Assembly (NCBI RefSeq): GCF_024586915.1
Contig: NZ_JANBVS010000002.1
Coordinates: forward strand, 62,001-126,000
Source: Bradyrhizobium sp. SRS-191
GTDB taxonomy: Bacteria; Pseudomonadota; Alphaproteobacteria; Rhizobiales; Xanthobacteraceae
Reading direction: 5' to 3'
Length of the DNA: 64,000 nt
Shown: one piece after another, positions 43,745-52,209 of the stretch
How positions within the stretch are numbered: the first letter of the stretch is position 1
Layout of the letters: each line of letters starts with the position of its first letter
Translations under genes and position numbers: made by a program
The notes under the pieces: model-generated
What the model saw: the letters and a program-made list of their open reading frames with translations, nothing else
Told to the model about the DNA's origin: nothing
Database searches by the model: none

Positions 43745-45205
43745 GTGACGGCCTTCGGCAAGCTGATCCGCACCACGGCCTTCCGGCTGACGCTGGTCTA
43801 TCTGTTGTTGTTTGCGCTGTTTGCCGCCTCGCTGCTCGGCTATTTCGCCTGGAACACCCGCCGCCTCATCACCGAGCAGATCTCGACCACGGTCAGCTCT
43901 GAGATTGGCGAGATGACCGATATCTACACCCGCGGTGGCCTGCGCTGGATCGTCGGCACGATCCAGAGCCGCGCGCTGCGCCCCGGCGCCAATCTCTATT
44001 TGCTCACGACGCCCACCGGGCAACAGGTCGCCGGCAATGTCGACGCTCTGGCGCCGGGCGTGATGGGCAGCTCCGGCTGGTCGGAGACGTTCTACCGGCG
44101 GCTGGATGATTCCAGCGAGCAGAACCATCGCGCGCTGGTCTATGTCACGCAACTGTCGAGCGGCTTTCGGCTTTTGATCGGCCGTGATCTCGAGGAGCGG
44201 CGGCGGCTGTTCGGCATCGTCGCCAAGGCGGCGCAATGGTCGGTGCTCGTGGTCATCGTGCTCGGCATCGGCGGCGGCATCTTCGTGGCGCGGCGTGTGC
44301 TGGTCCGGATCGACGCGATGACCGGCACGACGCGGCGGATCATGGACGGCGATCTGTCGGGCCGTCTGCCGGTCGGCCGCAGCGGCGACGAGCTCGATCG
44401 TCTCGCCGAAAATCTCAATGCGATGCTGGAGCGCATCGAGGCGCTGATGACCGGCCTCAAGGAGGTCTCCGACAACATCGCGCATGACCTCAAGACGCCG
44501 CTGACGCGGCTGCGCAACCGCGCCGAGGAGGCGCTGTCGAAGTCGCGCTCGGAGGAGGAGTATCGCGGCGCGCTGGAGCGGACGATCGAGGAATCCGATG
44601 GCCTGATCCGGACCTTCAATGCGCTGTTGATGATCGCGCGCGCGGAATCGGGGCAGGCGCGCGGTGACATGGTCGAGTTCGACGCCGCAGAGGTCGCCGG
44701 CGGCATCCACGAGCTGTATGAGCCGCTCGCCGAGGACAACGAGATGACCCTGCGCGTCAAGGCGGCGGCTGCGCCGGTGCATGGCAATCGCGAGCTGATC
44801 AGCCAGGCGCTCGCCAATCTCGTCGAGAACGCGATCAAATACGGCAAGCCGGCGGCGCTGCCGCTCGATGCCAGCGCCGCGGCGGCGAGTCGCGAGATCC
44901 TGATCGAGGCGCGGCGCGAGGGCTCCCAGGTGCTGCTCAGCGTCACCGACCACGGCGAGGGCATCCCCGAGGCCGAGCGCAAGCACGCGGTCGAGCGCTT
45001 CGTGCGGCTTGAGGCGAGCCGGACCTTGCCCGGTTCCGGCCTCGGCCTCAGTCTCGCCTCCGCGGTGGCGACGTTGCATGGCGGCGAGCTCCGGCTCGGC
45101 GATGCCAGACCCGGGCTGATCGCGACGCTCGTTCTGCCCGCCGGCGCAGGCGTGCCCGCGAAGCTTGCGGCGCCGACACAGGATGTGCCACAGAAGGCCG
45201 CATGA
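43745..45205 (+). CDS. Sensor histidine kinase, likely partner of the 42396 regulator
   Basis: A 486-residue membrane kinase. GTG at 43745 is chosen because GAGGA lies seven bases upstream and the protein then begins just ahead of TM1 (about 15-38); an upstream GTG (43706) is possible. A periplasmic sensor spans about 39-155 and TM2 about 165-183, then HAMP (RIDAMTGTTRRIMDGDL). His247 is in NIAHDLKTPLTRL, with NLVENAIKYG, VTDHGEGIPEAE and GSGLGLSLA completing the ATPase. The stop codon overlaps the glnE start (ATGA, 45202-45205), so kinase and GlnE are translated together. Confidence 0.92.
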   Translation: MTAFGKLIRTTAFRLTLVYLLLFALFAASLLGYFAWNTRRLITEQISTTVSSEIGEMTDIYTRGGLRWIVGTIQSRALRPGANLYLLTTPTGQQVAGNVDALAPGVMGSSGWSETFYRRLDDSSEQNHRALVYVTQLSSGFRLLIGRDLEERRRLFGIVAKAAQWSVLVVIVLGIGGGIFVARRVLVRIDAMTGTTRRIMDGDLSGRLPVGRSGDELDRLAENLNAMLERIEALMTGLKEVSDNIAHDLKTPLTRLRNRAEEALSKSRSEEEYRGALERTIEESDGLIRTFNALLMIARAESGQARGDMVEFDAAEVAGGIHELYEPLAEDNEMTLRVKAAAAPVHGNRELISQALANLVENAIKYGKPAALPLDASAAAASREILIEARREGSQVLLSVTDHGEGIPEAERKHAVERFVRLEASRTLPGSGLGLSLASAVATLHGGELRLGDARPGLIATLVLPAGAGVPAKLAAPTQDVPQKAA

Positions 45206-48159
45206 CCTCATCCGCGCCGGGAAACGCGGACGGGCAGAATCTGGCCGGGCGTTTCGTTGCCGGCCCGCATGTCCGTGCGCCCGACAAAGCCGAACACCGT
45301 CTGCAAGACTGGCTCGCCGAGCTCGAGCCCTCCCTGGCCGCCTCGCTCGGTGCGCTGCTCGGAGAAGGCTGGGCGCGCACGATCCTGCTCGGCATCGCCG
45401 AATGCTCGCCCTATCTCTCCGATCTCGTCCGCGCCGACGGGCAACGTCTCGACCGCCTCTTGCGCTGCGAGCCGCAGGCGCATCTCGACGAGCTGATCGC
45501 CCGCACCGGCCGCGAGGTGTTCGCCGCGACCAGCGAAGCCGACGTCATGCGCCTGCTGCGGCAGTTGAAGGCGGAGGCGGCGCTGCTGATCGCGCTGTGC
45601 GACATCGGCGGCGTCTGGCCGGTGATGCAGGTGACGGCAGGGCTGACCGATGTCGCCGTGTCCTCGGTGCAGATGGCGCTGCGCTATCTGCTGCGGCAGG
45701 AGACCGCACGCGGCCGGCTCGCCCCACCGGATGTCGAGCGGCCGGAGCAGGGCATCGGGCTGTTCGTGCTGGCGATGGGCAAAATGGGCGCGGGCGAGCT
45801 GAACTATTCCAGCGACATCGACCTGATCGTGTTCTTCGATCCCGAGGCGAATTCCCTCGCACGCGACATCGAGCCGCAGCCGTTCTTCGTCCGCGTCACC
45901 CAGGCCATGGCGCGGCTGCTGCAGAGCCGGACCGCGGACGGCTATGTGTTCCGCGTCGACCTCCGGCTGCGGCCGGATCCCGCCTCGACGCAGGTGGCGA
46001 TGTCGACCGAGGCGGCGCTGCATTACTACGAGCGGGAGGGCCGCACCTGGGAACGTGCCGCGATGATCAAGGCCCGCATCTGCGCCGGCGACGTCGCGGC
46101 GGGCGAGGCGATGCTGGCCGAGCTGTCGCCGTTCGTCTGGCGCAAGCATCTCGACTTCCAGGCGCTGACCGACGTGCACGACATGAAGCGGCAGATGCAG
46201 GTCTATCGCGGCCAGAGCGAGATTGCGGTCGAAGGCCACAACGTCAAGGTCGGCCGCGGCGGCATCCGCGAGATCGAGTTCTTCGCCCAGACCCAGCAGC
46301 TGATCGCCGGCGGCCGTCACCCGGAGCTGCGCGTGCGCCCGACCTTGCAGGCGCTCGATGTGCTGACCGCGAGCAAATGGATCACCGAGCAGGCGCGCGA
46401 CGAGCTCACCGCGGCCTATGAGTTCCTGCGCCGCGTCGAGCACCGGCTGCAGATGATGGCCGATGAGCAGATCCACAGTCTTCCCGACGACGTCGAGGGT
46501 GTGAGCCGCTTCGCCTGCTTCTTCGGCTACGACAGTCGCGAGCGCTTTGCGACCGACCTGCTGTTCCACCTCAACATCGTGCAGGGACACTACGCGCGGC
46601 TGTTCGAGGGCGATCCCACCGGCACCGTGAGCCTGCCGCCGGTGAACTACGGCGCCGGTCCCGACGAGCCGCGCCTGATGGAGCATCTCGCAGGCCTCGG
46701 CTTCCGCGATCCGGTCATGGTCGCCAAGACGCTGCAGCAATGGCTCGCCGGCGAGTACCGCGTGTTCCGCACCGACACGACGCGCACAGCGTTCAACGAG
46801 TTCCTGCCGGCGCTGATCGTCGGGCTCGCTCATGCCGACGAGCCCGATCGCGCCGTCGTCGCGTTCGACCGCTTCCTGCAGGCGCTGCAGCTCGGCGGCC
46901 GGCTCATCACCCTGCTCGGACAGAACCGCGATCTCGTCGCGCTCGTAGCCCTCGTGCTTGGCGCGGCCCCCCGGCTCGGCGACATGCTGGCGCGGCAGCC
47001 GCGGCTGATGGACGGCCTGATCGATCCGCGCTTTTTCGGCGCGATCCCCGACAAGCGCGAATTGTCGGAACGTCTGGCCGCGACCCTGCAGGATGCCGGC
47101 ACCTATGAGGAGTTTCTCGACCGCCTCCGGCTGTTCGGCCAGGAGAGCCTGTTCCTGATCGGCACGCGCATTCTCTCGGGCACGGTGTCGGCCCAGCAGG
47201 CCGGCACGGCCTTCGCCGACGTTGCCGAGGGCATCGCGCACACGGTGCACGGCCTCGTCACCGATCGCTTCGCCGCGCAGCACGGCCGCATCAAGGGCCA
47301 GGAGACCGCGATCATCGCCATGGGCCGGCTCGGCGCGCGCGAGATGACGGCGTCGTCCGATCTCGACCTGATCCTGCTGTATGACTTCGACGCCGACGCG
47401 CCCGACTCCGACGGTGAGCGGCCGCTGCAGGGCGCGCATTACTTCGCCCGTTTCACGCAGCGGCTGATCTCCGCCTTCACCTCGCGCACCAATTACGGCG
47501 TGCTCTACGACATCGACATGCGGCTGCGTCCCTCGGGGCGCGCCGGCCCGCTCGCCTCGCACATCGATTCCTTCGCGCATTATCAGGAGCAGGAGGCCTG
47601 GACCTGGGAGCACATGGCGCTGACGCGCGCGCGCGTGATCTCGGCCTCGCCGGCGTTCCGCGCCCGCATCGAGGAGATCATCCAGACCGCGCTGCGCCGC
47701 AGCCGCGATGCCCAGGCGATCGCGCGCGATGTCGCGGACATGCGCCGCGCCATCGCTGCAGAGAAGGGCGAGACCGATCTGTGGGACCTCAAGCACGCCG
47801 CCGGCGGCATGGTCGATATCGATTTCGTCGCGCAATATCTGCAACTCGTCCATGCCGCGACGACGCCCGAGATTCTCGACGTCAGCTCGCTGACGGTGCT
47901 CGACAATGCCGAACGGCTCGGCGTGTTGGCGCGCGCGGAAGCCGTGATCCTGCGCCAGGCGGCGCGGCTCTATCATGACCTCACGCAGATCCTGCGCCTG
48001 TGCGTCAGCGACAAGTTCAAGCCAGACCAAGCCGGCGAGGATCTGTTGCGGGTGCTGGCGCGGGCCGGCGACGCGCCGGATTTCTCGGCGCTGGAGGCGC
48101 GCGTGCGCGAGACGCAGAGCGAGGTGCGGCGGGTGTTCACGGCGCTGCTCGAAGGCTGA
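45202..48159 (+). CDS. glnE: Bifunctional glutamine synthetase adenylyltransferase/deadenylylase GlnE
   Basis: A 985-residue cytosolic enzyme that attaches AMP to, or removes it from, glutamine synthetase according to nitrogen status and PII. Two homologous nucleotidyltransferase domains are present: ELNYSSDIDLIVFFD with the metal-binding Asp pair at 205 and 207 (deadenylylase half), and EMTASSDLDLILLYD near 714-728 (adenylyltransferase half). Each is followed by its conserved helical block (YVFRVDLRLRPDP; DIDMRLRPSGRAGPL). Length is normal. Translational coupling to the upstream sensor kinase places nitrogen control in an envelope-stress transcript, an arrangement I recall from other rhizobia. 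Confidence 0.97.
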   Translation: MTSSAPGNADGQNLAGRFVAGPHVRAPDKAEHRLQDWLAELEPSLAASLGALLGEGWARTILLGIAECSPYLSDLVRADGQRLDRLLRCEPQAHLDELIARTGREVFAATSEADVMRLLRQLKAEAALLIALCDIGGVWPVMQVTAGLTDVAVSSVQMALRYLLRQETARGRLAPPDVERPEQGIGLFVLAMGKMGAGELNYSSDIDLIVFFDPEANSLARDIEPQPFFVRVTQAMARLLQSRTADGYVFRVDLRLRPDPASTQVAMSTEAALHYYEREGRTWERAAMIKARICAGDVAAGEAMLAELSPFVWRKHLDFQALTDVHDMKRQMQVYRGQSEIAVEGHNVKVGRGGIREIEFFAQTQQLIAGGRHPELRVRPTLQALDVLTASKWITEQARDELTAAYEFLRRVEHRLQMMADEQIHSLPDDVEGVSRFACFFGYDSRERFATDLLFHLNIVQGHYARLFEGDPTGTVSLPPVNYGAGPDEPRLMEHLAGLGFRDPVMVAKTLQQWLAGEYRVFRTDTTRTAFNEFLPALIVGLAHADEPDRAVVAFDRFLQALQLGGRLITLLGQNRDLVALVALVLGAAPRLGDMLARQPRLMDGLIDPRFFGAIPDKRELSERLAATLQDAGTYEEFLDRLRLFGQESLFLIGTRILSGTVSAQQAGTAFADVAEGIAHTVHGLVTDRFAAQHGRIKGQETAIIAMGRLGAREMTASSDLDLILLYDFDADAPDSDGERPLQGAHYFARFTQRLISAFTSRTNYGVLYDIDMRLRPSGRAGPLASHIDSFAHYQEQEAWTWEHMALTRARVISASPAFRARIEEIIQTALRRSRDAQAIARDVADMRRAIAAEKGETDLWDLKHAAGGMVDIDFVAQYLQLVHAATTPEILDVSSLTVLDNAERLGVLARAEAVILRQAARLYHDLTQILRLCVSDKFKPDQAGEDLLRVLARAGDAPDFSALEARVRETQSEVRRVFTALLEG

Positions 48160-48307
48160 CCGCTGCATCGAAAGCGGCGCTCACTTTCGATGCGTGCGAC
48201 ATCGGCATGCTCCGTCCATCATCTTCAACCGGTCAAACAGCAAAGCAAGCAACAACGCATCCGCGGCGCGATCGCGCCCGGAGGATGCGGAAGGCGTCCG
48301 CCCTCGA

Positions 48308-48575
48308 ACGATGATGAGGGCGCAGGGAATGCCGGGTGAAGGCCTCACCCATGGCCCGCCTGCAGCAAGAAAAGCAGGCGGCAGTCACCACAGGTGCAGC
48401 CGATTCGACCCGGCATTCCCTGCGCGATGGTTTTAACGCTTATACGCGATCTCCTCGGTGCACCGGCTTGTTGGCCACCGTTCGCCGCACTGCGCTTGCG
48501 CGCATTGCGCGGGGGACACCAGCTTCGGGGTGTCAGGACCACGCGACTTCACGTCCGCGAGCCCATCATTCGTCC
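48308..48575 (-). repeat. Dispersed structured element, copy B (inverted)
   Basis: Reverse-complement relative of copy A at 39517-39775. Its core stem is perfect over 16 bp (cgcagggaatgccggg at 48321-48336 with cccggcattccctgcg at 48409-48424), and it keeps the inner hairpin gcctgc...gcaggc. Differences from copy A in the stem are paired, so base pairing is preserved. The flanks also match (cgtataagcgtta, cggacgtgaagtcgcgtgg on the minus strand). Confidence 0.75.
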
Positions 48576-49051
48576 GCGCCGTAAAGCGCGCTGATGCCCT
48601 CACGTCCACCGCATTGCCGGCCCAACGTGTCGTGACGACGCGTACGTCCCTCATCCGGACCGGAACGGGGAGAGAATAGACATGACTTGCTGATTTTCGG
48701 AAGCCCTTTGTTTTGCGCGATCCTCTTGAAAGCAGCGATGTGACTGAGGCGGATGGCGAATTAAGTTTTTTGGCGCAGGCGACTTCGATAGCAGGATGAT
48801 GGCCGTCGGGCCGCGTCTGCGTCACGAACGCTGCTCGTCGGGCAAATCAACGAGCCTCCGCCAAGGATGTCGAAACTAGGCGCGCCGCGACGGCGACTCT
48901 CTCCTTTGCCGTTGTCTGCCGGAATCGGAGCGGTGGGCGTCAGCATGCCCACACGCAGCGGCTTAAGCCTTGCGGACCTCATGCCTGAGGGTGTGCCGCA
49001 ATTGCAGGCAACGGATGCCTCGCGCGTGAGTGTATATTTCGCAATGCGGTA

Positions 49052-49069
49052 TGTGACACTCATGTCACA
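49052..49069. promoter_or_regulatory. Inverted repeat TGTGAC-N6-GTCACA upstream of the porin
   Basis: A perfect 6-6-6 dyad in AT-rich DNA about 210 bases ahead of the OprB-type porin start. It resembles CRP/FNR-family operators in half-site sequence, but the spacing between TGTGA and TCACA is eight rather than six bases, so ordinary CRP binding is doubtful. Another dimeric regulator could use it. Confidence 0.4.
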
Positions 49070-49281
49070 GTTACGCATATACCGACTCCAAGATATAATA
49101 TGACTATTCAAAGGCACCCGAGCGCTTGCTAGGCTGACCATCCAATCTCAGGTTGACAAATTCGCCTAACAAATGGGCGGCGACTGGGGTTGAGCCGTGG
49201 GGAAGCGCGTGCCGGGCGGAGGCTCTGGACCGGACGCGTCAGATAACAGCCAGAGCCTGGGGCGCTGCGAGGAGCAGGAAA

Positions 49282-50625
49282 ATGAGTGGGTTTGTGACGA
49301 CCGCGCGCATGTGCGGCGCAGGGGTCGCGTTGTCTTGTTTGATGGGGAGTGGGGCTGTCGCGGCAGATCTGCCGACGAAGGCACCGGCACCGGTCCCCTA
49401 TACCGATGATTTTTGGACGCGGCCGTATCTGTTCGGCGATCTCGGCCGGACCAAGCTGAAGGAGCAGGGCATCTCGCTCGCGCTCACGCTGGGTGACGAA
49501 GCTGTCACCAATCTGTCGGGCGGATCCCGCAAGACGTCAGCGAATGCCGGGCAATTGTGGTTCGAGGCCAAGTTCGACATGGCCAAGCTCGCCGGCATTC
49601 CGGGCGGCCTGATCGGCGTGACGTTGGTCGATCGCTTCGGCAAGAATCTCAACAGCGAAGCCGGCATTCCGGCGCTGATGCTGACCAACGAGGTGTTCGG
49701 CCGCGGCAACATCCTGCGCCTCACCGAGCTCTACTATCAGCAGAAGCTTTTCGATGACCGCCTCGTGCTGAAGGGCGGCCGGCTGCCGGTCGGCTCGGAC
49801 TTCTTCTTCGGCCAGTGCGAGTTCATCAACCTGACCTTCTGCGGCGGCCAGCCCGGCAACATCCAGGGTGGCTACATCTACAACTGGCCGGTCAGCCAGT
49901 GGGCCGGCGTGGCGCACTACAACTTCACCAAGGAGTGGAAGCTGTCGGTCGGTGTCTACGACGCCAATCCGAACTACCTGACCACATCCGACGCCGGCGT
50001 CTATCTCGCGCCGGGCATTGCGCGCTCCAATCCGGCCTCGGGCGTCCTGGTGCCGGTCGAGGTGGTGTATGAGCCGAGCGGTCCGCTCAACGGCACCTGG
50101 CGCTTCGGCGGCTGGTATGACAGCGCTTCGACCATCGATGGCGGCCTGCCTGGCATCACCGGCGTCTACGTCGGCGGTCCGGGCGTGGGCGACCAGAACC
50201 TCAGCAGCTCGCGCGGTCGCTATGGGATCTACGAATCGATCCTGCAGCGCTTGACCGTCGAGGGGCCGAAGGCGCAGGGCTGGTACACCTTCCTCAACAC
50301 CAGCGTCGCCGATCACCGCACCGCGTATCAGGACTACCAGGTCTCCTGGGGCATCAAGCACACCGGAACATTCTCGTTCCGGCCTGAGGACGAGGTCGGC
50401 TTCGCGGTCGGCACCACGCATGTCAACTCGGCGGCGCTGACGCCGAATGCCGGCGGCAACGAAGTCCCGCTCGAGGCCTGGTACGGCTGGCAGGCGACCG
50501 GCTGGATGAACCTGAAGTTCGACGCCCAGTACGTGATCAATCCGGGCGGCCGCGGCTTCAATGCCGCCGGTGTGAAGACCGGCAATGCCGTCGTCCTCGG
50601 CCTCCGCACCGTGGTCCACTTCTGA
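49282..50625 (+). CDS. Carbohydrate porin, OprB family
   Basis: A 447-residue outer-membrane porin. The ATG at 49282 is preceded by an AGGAGC/AGGAAA purine tract, and a signal peptide follows (VTTARMCGAGVALSCLMGSG, cut after AVAA before DLP). The mature start includes WTRPYLFGDLGRTKLKEQGI and YYQQKLFDDRLVLKGGRLPV with GSDFFFGQCEFINLTFCGG, features of OprB-type sugar porins. It ends in the C-terminal aromatic VVHF. It likely takes up mono- or oligosaccharides. Transcription ends at a strong hairpin 15 bases past the stop codon. Confidence 0.93.
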   Translation: MSGFVTTARMCGAGVALSCLMGSGAVAADLPTKAPAPVPYTDDFWTRPYLFGDLGRTKLKEQGISLALTLGDEAVTNLSGGSRKTSANAGQLWFEAKFDMAKLAGIPGGLIGVTLVDRFGKNLNSEAGIPALMLTNEVFGRGNILRLTELYYQQKLFDDRLVLKGGRLPVGSDFFFGQCEFINLTFCGGQPGNIQGGYIYNWPVSQWAGVAHYNFTKEWKLSVGVYDANPNYLTTSDAGVYLAPGIARSNPASGVLVPVEVVYEPSGPLNGTWRFGGWYDSASTIDGGLPGITGVYVGGPGVGDQNLSSSRGRYGIYESILQRLTVEGPKAQGWYTFLNTSVADHRTAYQDYQVSWGIKHTGTFSFRPEDEVGFAVGTTHVNSAALTPNAGGNEVPLEAWYGWQATGWMNLKFDAQYVINPGGRGFNAAGVKTGNAVVLGLRTVVHF

Positions 50626-50639
50626 GCTGCAAATCAGGC

Positions 50640-50675
50640 GAGGGGCGGATGTCCAGCATCCGCCCCTCTTCGTTT
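50640..50675 (+). terminator. Intrinsic terminator of the OprB porin gene
   Basis: A perfect 12-bp stem (gaggggcggatg with catccgcccctc) closes a five-base loop (tccag) and is followed by TTCGTTT. It lies directly after the porin stop codon. Confidence 0.85.
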
Positions 50676-50803
50676 GCCGATGCGCGCGCTCAGTCCGCCC
50701 CTACCCATCCGGGTGGGGGCGCGATGCGTTGGTATCGGTTGACTCTTTTGCGCTGCGACACGACATCTCCCGGGGCATTGCCGAGCCCGCCCAGGAGACC
50801 GCC

Positions 50804-52003
50804 ATGACCGCAACCGACGCCCATCTCGCCCCCGGCCAGCGCCTTGGCGACGAGGTCGTGGACTGGCTCACCAACGGCACCCACGACGAACGCTTCATCG
50901 ACAACATCTTCGCGCAGATGTGTCTTCGGCTGCAGCGCGCCGGCATCCCGGTGAAGCGGGCATCCTTGCATGTGCAGATCAATCATCCGCAATGGCTCGG
51001 CGCGCGCATCCTGTGGAGCGACGGGATGGAGAGCTCCGAGATCAACCGCGTCGACTACGACGTCGGCGAGCGGGCCGAATTCATCGGCAGCCCGGTGAGC
51101 GAGGTCTATCACGGGGCGGACGAAATCCGCGAGAATCTGGCTGGTGATGCCGCGCTGGGCCGGCAGCACGGCGTCTATGACGACATGCGGGCGCAGGGCC
51201 TGACCGACTATGTCGCCTGGCCGATCCTCCACACCCTCGGCAAGCGGCACTGCGTCACTTTCGCGACCGATAGTGAGGGCGGTTTCGATGATGCCGAGAT
51301 CGATGCGCTGAAGCGGCTGTTGCCGGTGCTGGCGCTGGTCAGCGAGATCCGCATCAAGAACCGGCTGGCGCGCACATTGCTCGAAACCTATGTCGGGCCC
51401 CATGCCGGCGAGATGGTGCTGGCCGGCGCGACCCGGCGCGGCAGCGGCGAGACCGTACGCGCCGCGATCATGATCTGCGATCTCCGCGACTTCACCAAGA
51501 TCTCCGACAACTGGCCGCGCGATGACGTCATCGATCTGCTCAACGGCTATTTCGACGCGATGGTCGAGCCGATCACCCAGCATGGCGGTGAGATCCTGAA
51601 ATTCATCGGTGACGGCCTGCTGGCGATCTTCCCGCTCAGCCAGCCCGGCGCTTGCGAGAACCTGCTGCACGCCGTCACCGGTGCCAGGCAGGCCATGGCG
51701 GAGCTGAACGAGCGTCATGCCGAAGGCGGCCGTGCGCCGCTGCGCTACGGCATCGGCATCCATGTCGGCGACGTCATGTACGGCAATATCGGCTCGCGCA
51801 CGCGGCTGGATTTCACCGTCATCGGACCGGCGGTCAACATGGCCTCGCGGATGGAGGCGCTGACCAAGCAGGTCGGCCGCCCGGTGCTGATGTCACGCGC
51901 CTTCGCCGAACTCGTCGAAGGGCCGTTCGCGCTCGAGCGTGTCGGCGAATTTCCGGTGCGCGGCTTCAGCGACCCGATCGAGCTGTTTGCGTTCGAAGGG
52001 TAG
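50804..52003 (+). CDS. Class III adenylate/guanylate cyclase
   Basis: A 399-residue cytosolic cyclase. The ATG at 50804 has CAGGAG seven bases upstream; the long upstream frame is rejected. Residues 1-195 form a GAF-like sensory domain (VKRASLHVQINHPQW, YVAWPILHTLGKRHCVTFAT). The class III catalytic domain covers about 215-395: metal Asp in ICDLRDFTKIS, second Asp in GGEILKFIGDGLLAIFP, then GIGIHVGDVMYGNIGS and VIGPAVNMASRME. It makes a cyclic nucleotide, probably cAMP, from ATP. It has no membrane helix. The GAF-like module suggests control by a small ligand. Confidence 0.93.
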   Translation: MTATDAHLAPGQRLGDEVVDWLTNGTHDERFIDNIFAQMCLRLQRAGIPVKRASLHVQINHPQWLGARILWSDGMESSEINRVDYDVGERAEFIGSPVSEVYHGADEIRENLAGDAALGRQHGVYDDMRAQGLTDYVAWPILHTLGKRHCVTFATDSEGGFDDAEIDALKRLLPVLALVSEIRIKNRLARTLLETYVGPHAGEMVLAGATRRGSGETVRAAIMICDLRDFTKISDNWPRDDVIDLLNGYFDAMVEPITQHGGEILKFIGDGLLAIFPLSQPGACENLLHAVTGARQAMAELNERHAEGGRAPLRYGIGIHVGDVMYGNIGSRTRLDFTVIGPAVNMASRMEALTKQVGRPVLMSRAFAELVEGPFALERVGEFPVRGFSDPIELFAFEG

Positions 52004-52018
52004 GGGCGCGGCGTTCTT

Positions 52019-52153
52019 GTAGGGCGTGGAGAGCGGCCGCCGCCAGGCGGACGCGTGCCCACCGTCGATCGCAATTCGCGGTGAGACGGTGGGCACGGCG
52101 TCACGGCGATCTCATATGACGAGATGGCGCGGCCGCGCCTTTGCCCACCCTAC
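52019..52153. repeat. Dispersed palindromic element with gtaggg ends
   Basis: The region between the cyclase and the macro-like gene begins gtagggcgtgg and ends ccaccctac, with internal inverted phrases cgtgcccaccgtc / gacggtgggcac (around 52057-52095). Such gtagggtgggcaaag-type elements are abundant in Bradyrhizobium. It lies between convergent genes and can form a hairpin at either transcript end. Confidence 0.65.
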
Positions 52154-52209
52154 GCGTCCTCGCGCTGGTCGAAGATGGTGAACACGCTGCCCCGTGCACA
52201 CCGTATCGC

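Larger units (their letters stand above)
48160..49281. other. 1.1-kb gene-free region ahead of the OprB porin
   Basis: After glnE no gene is supported for 1,122 bases. Bases 48308-48575 are the second, inverted copy of the dispersed structured element, with further similarity to about 48640. The second half (48760-49280) becomes AT-richer towards 49040-49120 and should contain the porin promoter; an inverted repeat at 49052-49069 is a candidate regulatory site. Short open frames here are not convincing. Confidence 0.65.

Noticed and set aside
45208-48168. 986-residue open frame on the minus strand, almost as long as glnE
   Set aside because: It is an antisense shadow of glnE caused by high third-position GC. 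The sequence is low-complexity His/Gln/Arg-rich, has no motifs, and glnE on the plus strand has complete catalytic motifs.
49052-49069. Calling the dyad a CRP site
   Set aside because: The spacing between TGTGA and TCACA is eight bases rather than the six needed for CRP-type binding.
48336-49103. Short open frames between glnE and the OprB porin
   Set aside because: They overlap the inverted structured element or the porin leader and show no coding signals.
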